The notes under the pieces are model-generated. The model did not search any database, was not told the DNA's origin, and worked only from the letters and a program-made list of their open reading frames with translations. A stretch of 5,225 bases of DNA from Candidatus Nitrosopolaris rasttigaisensis (lineage in GTDB: Archaea; Thermoproteota; Nitrososphaeria; Nitrososphaerales; Nitrososphaeraceae), in contig CAKOFP010000014.1 in NCBI GenBank assembly GCA_933226995.1, forward strand, positions 1 to 5,225, in the 5' to 3' direction. Shown here piece by piece: positions 1 through 4,313 of the stretch. The stretch's first letter is position 1. The number at the start of each line of letters is the position of its first letter. Made by a program: the position numbers and the translations under genes.

Positions 1-332
1 GGATAAAACGGAGTATCATCTCTAATAATCGATACCCATATTCGGAATGGGATCTTTGGGCTACGTGTCCAGAACATCGGTGCCTTTCTTGTAATCTTGG
101 TTAGGAAGATCTTCCTACTGTTTACTTTCAGCGTGACGGAAATAGACATCCTGAATACGTTATCATGCTTATCGTACGCTGTCTCCCACATCTTCGGATT
201 AAAAACTTCTCGGATATTTCCGTCAATCTTAAAACTCAAATCCAGAGTGATCGGTTCACCTTTTTTCGTTTTATTTTCATGGTGAGTTTTGTTCAGGATG
301 ACATTTTTAATGCTACTCTGTCTGTCTCTCAA
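1..332 (-). CDS. Unrecognised protein, 5' part only (C-terminus beyond window)
   Basis: Reading the minus strand leftwards from 350, there is no stop codon to the window edge (116 codons), bounded upstream by TGA at 353-351. There is no ATG near the top of the frame. The best start is TTG at 332-330, about 25 bp downstream of an ATATAAAT box read on this strand, which would give a leaderless mRNA. From that TTG 110 codons are visible. The product opens with a charged segment (LRDRQSSIKNVILNK), then a Lys-rich stretch, then alternating hydrophobic/polar strands (GEPITLDLSFKIDG, FRMSISVTLKV, KIFLTKITRK, PFRIWVSII) suggesting a beta-sandwich-like fold. I see no signal peptide, membrane helix, Cys pair or nucleotide-binding motif. 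I do not recognise the family. The long stop-free frame and protein-like composition favour a real gene; the plus-strand frames over it have poor, Ser/Phe-rich composition and look like shadows. Confidence 0.6.
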   Translation of the reverse strand, partial: MRDRQSSIKNVILNKTHHENKTKKGEPITLDLSFKIDGNIREVFNPKMWETAYDKHDNVFRMSISVTLKVNSRKIFLTKITRKAPMFWTRSPKIPFRIWVSIIRDDTPFY

Positions 333-352
333 AATTATGCCTTCATGGTATC

Positions 353-360
353 ATTTATAT
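353..360. promoter_or_regulatory. TATA box, possibly bidirectional (rpoL and the divergent gene)
   Basis: ATTTATAT on the plus strand reads ATATAAAT on the minus strand, and both resemble archaeal TATA boxes. Its centre lies about 28 bp from the rpoL ATG (385) and about 25 bp from the TTG (332) of the divergent gene. That is the spacing expected if each transcript starts at or next to its start codon. Only 52 bp separate the two start codons and no better TATA-like site is visible between them. Which direction TFB prefers cannot be settled, because no strong BRE is obvious on either flank. Confidence 0.55.
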
Positions 361-384
361 CCTCAATAAGTAGTTGTCTGACTG

Positions 385-672
385 ATGCTTGCAGAAATTG
401 TCGATATGAAAGATCGTGAGATCGAATTAAACCTCCAGGACGAAGACATTTCCGTGATGTACATCGTGCAGCATGAACTTCTTAAAGAGAAGAATGTTGA
501 ATTTGCTGGTGTAGTTCTGAAGCATCCCCTAATCAAGGATTACCTCATTAGAGTGGTAACCAAGAAGAAGGTGTCGATGGAAGCGTTTCAAGATGCCTGC
601 CTGTCTGCTTCTGAGAACATTAAATTGCTTAATAGCGTAATAAAGGATGCCTTAAAGAAATATTCAGCTTAG
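385..672 (+). CDS. rpoL: DNA-directed RNA polymerase subunit L (Rpo11/RpoL)
   Basis: A 95-residue protein of the Rpb11/RpoL family. RpoL pairs with subunit D to form the alpha-like platform on which RNA polymerase assembles. The family pattern is visible: an N-terminal strand (residues 2-17), a helix (about 24-36), the core VEFAGVVLKHPLI (38-50) equivalent to the family's VxFAxYxxxHPL, a strand (53-59), and a long C-terminal helix (64-93). The segment where many archaeal homologues carry a DHTLGN-like motif reads DEDISVMYIV here. Start: ATG 385 is preferred over the in-frame ATG 406 because residues 2-8 supply the expected first strand and the TATA box at 353-360 places the transcript start at about 385, making it leaderless. 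It is followed 10 bp later by tfs, probably as one operon. Confidence 0.88.
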   Translation: MLAEIVDMKDREIELNLQDEDISVMYIVQHELLKEKNVEFAGVVLKHPLIKDYLIRVVTKKKVSMEAFQDACLSASENIKLLNSVIKDALKKYSA

Positions 673-675
673 GTG
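671..675 (+). promoter_or_regulatory. Shine-Dalgarno site for tfs
   Basis: AGGTG lies 7 nt before the GTG start at 683 and overlaps the rpoL stop codon (TAG, 670-672). It matches the archaeal AGGTGA-type Shine-Dalgarno core. It supports the GTG start and cotranscription with rpoL, since the first gene of the pair appears leaderless and the second is SD-led. Confidence 0.6.
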
Positions 676-682
676 TAACCTC

Positions 683-1021
683 GTGAAGTTTTGTCCTAAA
701 TGTGAAAGACGCATGAAACCGAAAATTGAAGAAGGCATCCTCTCGTGTCCAAAATGTGGTCTTATTGTGGAGAGAGAAGAAGAAATAACGCAAGTAAAAG
801 GGAACTTGATTCGGAATGCAGATAGCTCCTCCCAAAGCTCTCTCAAAATCCTGGAGGCCGAGAAGGGATTGGATGCATTGCCAGCAACAACGATTGATTG
901 TCCAAGATGTGGAAATGATATAGCATTTTGGTGGATGCTTCAGACAAGATCTGCTGACGAACCCACCACTCAATTTTATCGCTGTACAAAATGCAGCCAT
1001 ACTTGGAGAAATTATGGTTAA
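683..1021 (+). CDS. tfs: Transcription factor S (TFS), TFIIS-like transcript-cleavage factor
   Basis: A 112-residue archaeal TFS. It enters the RNA polymerase funnel and stimulates cleavage of backtracked transcripts. The N-terminal zinc ribbon is C4-x2-C7 and C22-x2-C25. A linker (about 30-70) leads to the C-terminal TFIIS-type zinc ribbon C73-x2-C76 and C101-x2-C104. The hairpin between the last two pairs reads QTRSADEPTT, with the acidic pair D92-E93 that coordinates the catalytic metal. The factor should therefore be cleavage-competent and not simply an Rpb9-like subunit. Length (112) is close to the 105-115 usual for the family. The start is GTG 683, which places MKFCPKC at the N-terminus as expected. 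Position after rpoL with a 10-bp gap suggests a transcription operon. Confidence 0.92.
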   Translation: MKFCPKCERRMKPKIEEGILSCPKCGLIVEREEEITQVKGNLIRNADSSSQSSLKILEAEKGLDALPATTIDCPRCGNDIAFWWMLQTRSADEPTTQFYRCTKCSHTWRNYG

Positions 1022-1034
1022 TTGTATCCTGTCA

Positions 1035-1055
1035 TTTTTGTGCTTGTAACTTTTT
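1035..1055 (+). terminator. T-rich terminator region after rpoL-tfs
   Basis: Two TTTTT runs (1035-1039 and 1051-1055) begin 14 nt after the tfs stop codon. Archaeal termination often depends on such T-tracts without a strong hairpin. This is inferred from base composition only. Confidence 0.4.
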
Positions 1056-1084
1056 GCCCTCTCAAGCGTTCGTCGTCCACAGGG

Positions 1085-1116
1085 CAGGCTCGCTCATGAC
1101 TTGATTGCCTGTTTTT
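1085..1116 (+). terminator. Weak hairpin plus T-run (possible second terminator)
   Basis: CAGGC (1085-1089) can pair with GCCTG (1107-1111), directly followed by TTTTT (1112-1116). The stem has only 5 bp and the loop is 17 nt, so it is marginal. It sits just upstream of the pcn promoter and could insulate pcn from tfs readthrough. Confidence 0.25.
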
Positions 1117-1128
1117 AGCACAGCAATG

Positions 1129-1136
1129 TTTAAAAT
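1129..1136 (+). promoter_or_regulatory. TATA box of the PCNA gene
   Basis: TTTAAAAT matches the archaeal TATA consensus. A transcript start about 26 bp downstream would fall near 1158, giving a leader of roughly 10 nt before the TTG start at 1168. This indicates that pcn has its own promoter although it follows rpoL-tfs on the same strand. Confidence 0.55.
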
Positions 1137-1167
1137 CCGAAAGTGAGAGCCACAAGATAGAATTGGT

Positions 1168-1920
1168 TTGGTATTCGTAGCTAAGACAAGATCGCCAGAC
1201 GAATGGAAGGTTATTGTATCTGCTATCTCTACTTTAGTTGACGAAGCAACTTTTGAAGCTACAGTGGAGGGAATTTCATTCAGGGGGATGGACCCGTCTC
1301 ACGTGGCCCTTATAGATATTCATTGGCCTAATTCCACCTTCGAGGGATACGAATGTGATGATTCAGTAAAGTTTGGTGTAAGGGTCGACGAACTATCAAA
1401 ATTGATCAAGCGAGCTGATAAGAGGGACGCAATAGAGGTAAGTATGGGGGAAGACAGCATGTTGCATATTAAAATGTATAATGGGTATAGAAGAGAATAT
1501 AAAATAAGGCTCATCGAGAGTTCTGCGAGTTCGACTCCATTACCAAAGTTAAATTTCAATTCCAAGCTGGTGTTAAATGCGGTTGCATTTGATAAAGTTC
1601 TATCGGACGTGCAGGTGGTGTCTGAGTACATTTCGATAGAATCGGAATCCAAGCGCGTAGAATTCTCAGGTAAGGGAGATTCAGGTGAAGCGGACATAAT
1701 TTTGGAATCCGAAAGCGCGGGTTTAGAAGAGCTTGAGGTGAAAGAAAATAGCAAAGCTACATACAGCCTCGACTATTTGACGAAAATCACAAAAGCCGTA
1801 AGTGGAGCAGGAGGATCAATTGCGGCGGAATATTCAACTAAAATGCCACTGAGGTTGGAATTTAGAATGGCTACCGTAGGGAGAATTCACTTCTATCTTG
1901 CTCCAAGAGTGCAAGATTAA
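1168..1920 (+). CDS. pcn: DNA polymerase sliding clamp (PCNA)
   Basis: A 250-residue PCNA, the ring-shaped processivity factor that tethers DNA polymerase, FEN1 and ligase to DNA. The length is typical (245-250). The N-terminal domain carries the family signature GISFRGMDPSHVALIDI (35-51) followed by WPNSTF, and FGVRVDELSKLIKRA (69-83). The interdomain connector loop that receives PIP-box partners is about 117-133. The second domain has a strand-helix-strand pattern and the protein ends with FYLAPRVQD, the C-terminal region that also contacts clients. Start: an in-frame TGA at 1144-1146 leaves TTG 1168 as the first plausible start, and it gives the expected MVFVAKTR N-terminus. I recall that thaumarchaea generally encode one homotrimeric PCNA; trimerisation is inferred here. 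It has its own TATA box but lies next to the transcription genes rpoL and tfs. Confidence 0.95.
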   Translation: MVFVAKTRSPDEWKVIVSAISTLVDEATFEATVEGISFRGMDPSHVALIDIHWPNSTFEGYECDDSVKFGVRVDELSKLIKRADKRDAIEVSMGEDSMLHIKMYNGYRREYKIRLIESSASSTPLPKLNFNSKLVLNAVAFDKVLSDVQVVSEYISIESESKRVEFSGKGDSGEADIILESESAGLEELEVKENSKATYSLDYLTKITKAVSGAGGSIAAEYSTKMPLRLEFRMATVGRIHFYLAPRVQD

Positions 1921-2106
1921 ATTTGACCGCAATCGTTGCAAAGCTAAGCTATCTCTGCATGCCAATCCCTGATGCTTTATCCAGAGAACGGACCAGGCCA
2001 TACCAGTTAGGTGGTCACCAACATTTCTGGGGTTGTCCACGAAACTCTGCCGAAGGCGTCATGAGAATAATAACTATGAAACAATAAAAAGATAGATACC
2101 GGTACT
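1921..2106. other. Convergent intergenic region with an imperfect hairpin, no gene seen
   Basis: This 186-bp gap separates the 3' ends of pcn (plus) and pyrK (minus). I see no tRNA, C/D-box or convincing small ORF. A minus-strand frame of 68 codons reaches into pcn antisense but has no family resemblance. Between 1990 and 2038 nested complementary blocks occur: GGAC/GTCC (1990-1993 with 2035-2038), CCAG/CTGG (2003-2006 with 2027-2030) and GGTG/CACC (2010-2013 with 2016-2019). A transcript from either strand could fold imperfectly. An 8-bp palindrome, TACCGGTA, is at 2097-2104. Confidence 0.5.
2078..2090 (-). terminator. T-rich terminator after pyrDK
   Basis: Read on the minus strand this is TTTTTATTGTTTC, starting 16 nt past the pyrK stop codon. 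It is a plausible archaeal T-tract terminator for the pyrD-pyrK transcript. No strong hairpin adjoins it. Confidence 0.4.
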
Positions 2107-2928
2107 TCAGTATACAATTTTTCGTCCAGTTTTGTCCCTGTAAAAAATGCCGAATTCATTCATTTTAGATAACTGCTTTTCACAGAATACAGTACCATCT
2201 TTACAAACGAGTTTATCTTCAATACAACAACTTGCACAAATCCCTATTCCACATTTCATATGTCGTTCAAGACTGGCTTGAATAGGTAGGGAATACGCAG
2301 AAGCAATATCTAAAACTTTTTTCATCATTAATTCCGGACCACATGTATACACAGTATCGAACGTTTCCTGTTTAAGAACTTGAGTCATAGCATCAGTCGC
2401 ATTTCCTTTAATTCCATAATCACCGTTTTCTGTACTGACTATTATTTTGTGTTTAGTATCACTCAGAACAGCATCGGCTGTATTTTCAAAAAATACTTCT
2501 CTTTTTGAACTTGCCCCAATTATCAGTGTGCAACAAATTCTCGTTTCGTTCAGTTTTGCGGCTAGTCTAATTAAAGGTACAAGTCCTGTTCCTCCACCAA
2601 CCAATAGTACCGTTCTTGCACTTGGGGCAATCTTGAAATTGTTGCCATAAGGCCCACGAATCCCAAGCATCTCACCAATTCGTTTATTGAACAGCGCTGT
2701 CGACCCAATTCCTTTTCTGCGTATTGTGATCGCGGCGCTATGTTCCTTGTCGGCAACCATAACGCTCATCGGTAGCTCTTCGACCCCCGGAATCCAGACC
2801 ATTAGGAATTGGCCGGGTTCAGCCTTGGAAGAGACTTTATCCTTAAAGAGGATTGTCTTGACACTAGCTGTTTCATTTTGCACCCGTTCAATAAACACGC
2901 TTCTTAAAATGTTAATATTTATGGGCAA
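2107..2928 (-). CDS. pyrK: Dihydroorotate dehydrogenase B, electron transfer subunit PyrK
   Basis: A 273-residue iron-sulfur flavoprotein that passes electrons from PyrD's FMN through a 2Fe-2S cluster and FAD to NAD+. The N-terminal FAD-binding barrel (about 5-100) has PGQFLMVWIPG (38-48), the LPMS segment at 52-55 where bacterial homologues have RPxS, and GPYGNNF (92-98). The NAD-binding domain opens with VGGGTGLVPL (110-119) and includes the CGPELM motif. The cluster ligands are C226, C231, C234 and C242 (C-x4-C-x2-C-x7-C, within MKCGIGICASC). An additional C235 adjoins the third ligand. The start is TTG 2928, which overlaps the end of pyrD by 17 bp and has GGAG 10 nt upstream. An internal GTG (residue 11) is possible but would remove the first strand. 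The gap between third and fourth ligands is shorter than I recall for Gram-positive PyrK. Confidence 0.9.
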   Translation of the reverse strand: MPININILRSVFIERVQNETASVKTILFKDKVSSKAEPGQFLMVWIPGVEELPMSVMVADKEHSAAITIRRKGIGSTALFNKRIGEMLGIRGPYGNNFKIAPSARTVLLVGGGTGLVPLIRLAAKLNETRICCTLIIGASSKREVFFENTADAVLSDTKHKIIVSTENGDYGIKGNATDAMTQVLKQETFDTVYTCGPELMMKKVLDIASAYSLPIQASLERHMKCGIGICASCCIEDKLVCKDGTVFCEKQLSKMNEFGIFYRDKTGRKIVY

Positions 2929-3868
2929 GTCCTACTAACTCCGTGAGGTTCTTCATTCCCTTCCTATCTAAGTATCTTTTAAGACCCAGACAGATTCTCT
3001 GGAATGCCCCAAATCCTTCGTAACCAATCACACTACCAAGCTGTATTGCTGATGCCCCTGCGAGCATGAACTCGACAGCATCTTCCCAGCTGAAAATTCC
3101 ACCACAACCAATTACCGGTAATGCGACATTTTTAGAAATTTCATAAACACATCTAATGGCAACGGGTTTCACTGATTTGCCTGACAGGCCGCCAATTTTA
3201 TTACTCAGCACCGGGATTCCACTTTCAATGTTGATAGTCATGGCACGAATTGTATTGATTGCTGTAATCGCATTAGCCCCTGCATCATTTGCAGCCCTTG
3301 CAATATCAAGTAGGTCTACATTTCCAAGGCCAACTTTAACGACAACCGGCTTGAGTGTATGAGATTTTACAGTCTTTACAACCTTGGTCACCATATCTGG
3401 ATCATCTCCTACCTCCATGCCCATTTTGGCTACATGAGGACATGAGAGATTAATTTCGTATCCAAGAATGTTTAGGTCATCAAATTTATTTATCATTGGC
3501 GGAAAATCGTCATGAGATGAACCAACCAAACTGACTATTATCGGAACATATGGGTTGGACGCGATTTCCCTCGAAAATACATCTGCTCCCGGGTTGGCAA
3601 GACCCACAGCATTCAGATAACTACCACCTTCCAAACATACTACAGTAGGATTTCTATAACCCTCTATGGGCTTGGAGCTAATTGATTTGCTCACTATCGC
3701 CCCAACATCTGCGTTGTAAAGCCTGTTGAAAATAGCTTGAGAAATACCTAAAAAACCAGAAGCAAGCATAGTGGGATTACGCAGCTCCATACCTGCGATG
3801 TTTATGGAAAGCGTTCTATCATGTTCTCTCTGTCTCTTTCCTCTCAATCGTTTATACATCTCGAGCAT
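2912..3868 (-). CDS. pyrD: Dihydroorotate dehydrogenase, class 1B catalytic subunit PyrD
   Basis: A 318-residue FMN-containing TIM barrel that oxidises dihydroorotate to orotate in UMP synthesis. Class 1B is shown by the catalytic cysteine C143 in NLSCPHV (140-146), where class 2 enzymes have serine, and by the adjacent pyrK. Other family landmarks are NPTMLASGFLG (31-41), the lysine in SKSI (K61), LNAVGLANPG (85-94), the VKVG strand (K178), NTI (205-207), GGLSG (226-230) and the FMN phosphate loop IGCGGI (253-258) followed by AGASAIQLGS. Residues 1-18 form a Lys/Arg-rich extension before the usual first strand, making the protein slightly longer than typical (300-311). ATG 3868 is chosen because GGTG lies 8 nt upstream; ATG 3859 (residue 4) is possible. 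It is the first gene of the pyrDK operon and diverges from egtD. Confidence 0.93.
   Translation of the reverse strand: MLEMYKRLRGKRQREHDRTLSINIAGMELRNPTMLASGFLGISQAIFNRLYNADVGAIVSKSISSKPIEGYRNPTVVCLEGGSYLNAVGLANPGADVFSREIASNPYVPIIVSLVGSSHDDFPPMINKFDDLNILGYEINLSCPHVAKMGMEVGDDPDMVTKVVKTVKSHTLKPVVVKVGLGNVDLLDIARAANDAGANAITAINTIRAMTINIESGIPVLSNKIGGLSGKSVKPVAIRCVYEISKNVALPVIGCGGIFSWEDAVEFMLAGASAIQLGSVIGYEGFGAFQRICLGLKRYLDRKGMKNLTELVGLAHKY
2939..2942 (-). promoter_or_regulatory. Shine-Dalgarno site for pyrK
   Basis: GGAG on the minus strand lies inside the pyrD coding sequence, 10 nt before the TTG start of pyrK. It supports that unusual start codon and suggests translation of pyrK from the shared pyrDK message. 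Confidence 0.45.
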
Positions 3869-3876
3869 ATCAGTTG

Positions 3877-3880
3877 CACC
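3877..3880 (-). promoter_or_regulatory. Possible Shine-Dalgarno site for pyrD
   Basis: GGTG on the minus strand is 8 nt before ATG 3868. It abuts the proximal copy of the CACTAGTT repeat, sharing one base. The match is short, so it only modestly supports this start over ATG 3859. Confidence 0.35.
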
Positions 3881-3908
3881 ACTAGTTCATCGTCAGTACT
3901 CACTAGTT
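3880..3908. repeat. Direct repeat pair CACTAGTT, 21 bp apart, upstream of pyrD
   Basis: CACTAGTT occurs at 3880-3887 and again at 3901-3908, exactly 21 bp apart, or two helical turns. Each contains the palindrome ACTAGT. They lie 12-40 bp upstream of the pyrD start, where an operator would sit between promoter and start codon. A regulator binding the same DNA face twice is an inference; chance duplication of an 8-mer is possible. Confidence 0.4.
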
Positions 3909-4220
3909 ACAATGAAATCTCTTAGTTAGCATGTACAAGAAAAAGCTTCCGCATAATACACAAGTACTAGGACAATGGGTCAATAACCTTACTATGTCCC
4001 GAGCACAAGTTGGAACAATAGGCCTCCTCTAGAATTATAAAAATCCCGCGCATACTAATTTTGAGCTAATTTGGGACGACCCATAAGTGTCAGGTACACT
4101 ACTTTTATCGACCTACGCAGACAAGGCCAAATTATTACTAGCGATCAAGCTTAGCGATGTCTTATTGCGGAATAGGCACAGGCATATTGATCTTGGGCGA
4201 ATCGGAAGAAGGATAGATTA

Positions 4221-4230
4221 TTATTAAATA
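4221..4230 (+). promoter_or_regulatory. Candidate TATA box for egtD
   Basis: TTATTAAATA would place a transcript start near 4252 and give a leader of about 60 nt. A weaker alternative, ATTTATTT at 4260-4267, would give a leader of about 25 nt. AGGTG at 4295-4299 lies 14 nt before ATG 4314, rather far for a Shine-Dalgarno site. The choice between the two boxes is open. Confidence 0.3.
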
Positions 4231-4313
4231 CTTTGACAGGCTGTATTAGCTATCGCATGATTTATTTCACAGCCATTCCTGGAGTCGTCGCGACAGGTGC
4301 CACATGAATCCTA

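Larger units (their letters stand above)
3869..4313. other. 445-bp divergent intergenic region between pyrD and egtD
   Basis: The region is AT-rich with stops in all frames and holds no gene I can defend. Items seen: the CACTAGTT repeat pair near pyrD; TTATAAAAAT at 4035-4044, a good TATA-like site with no obvious gene behind it; a 46-codon GTG frame at 4087-4227 with no recognisable features; TTATTAAATA at 4221-4230 and ATTTATTT at 4260-4267 as candidate egtD promoters; an 8-bp palindrome GTCGCGAC at 4287-4294. No tRNA-like arms or T-loop were found. Confidence 0.5.

Noticed and set aside
97..419. Two plus-strand frames of 62 and 84 codons left of rpoL
   Set aside because: They lie antisense to the better minus-strand frame, are rich in Ser/Phe with no family pattern, and the second runs into rpoL out of frame.
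629..1000. 123-codon minus-strand frame across tfs
   Set aside because: It is antisense to TFS, and its composition reflects the complement of the zinc-ribbon codons; it shows no motif of its own.
1320..1754. 144-codon minus-strand frame inside pcn
   Set aside because: It is Ser/Leu-rich and wholly antisense to an unambiguous PCNA gene, so it is a shadow frame.
1834..2040. 68-codon minus-strand frame between pcn and pyrK
   Set aside because: About 40% of it is antisense to the pcn 3' end, it has no ribosome-binding site or TATA box at a useful distance, and no recognisable domain.
1940..2060. Possible tRNA or C/D-box RNA in the convergent gap
   Set aside because: No T-loop consensus, no 7-bp acceptor stem pairing, and no properly spaced C (RUGAUGA) and D (CUGA) boxes on either strand.
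3970..3999. GGACA/TGTCC inverted repeat in the pyrD-egtD gap as an RNA structure
   Set aside because: The outer stem has 5 bp with a mostly unpaired 20-nt interior and no flanking T-run, which is not distinguishable from chance.
4087..4227. 46-codon GTG frame (Leu- and Arg-rich) as a small protein gene
   Set aside because: No Shine-Dalgarno site, no family resemblance, and of a length expected by chance; mentioned only as a finding tied to the orphan TATA site.
4278..4297. CCTG/CAGG inverted pair around GTCGCGAC before egtD as an operator
   Set aside because: The two symmetries have different centres (4287.5 and 4290.5), so they do not form one coherent palindrome; a lone 8-bp palindrome is weak evidence.
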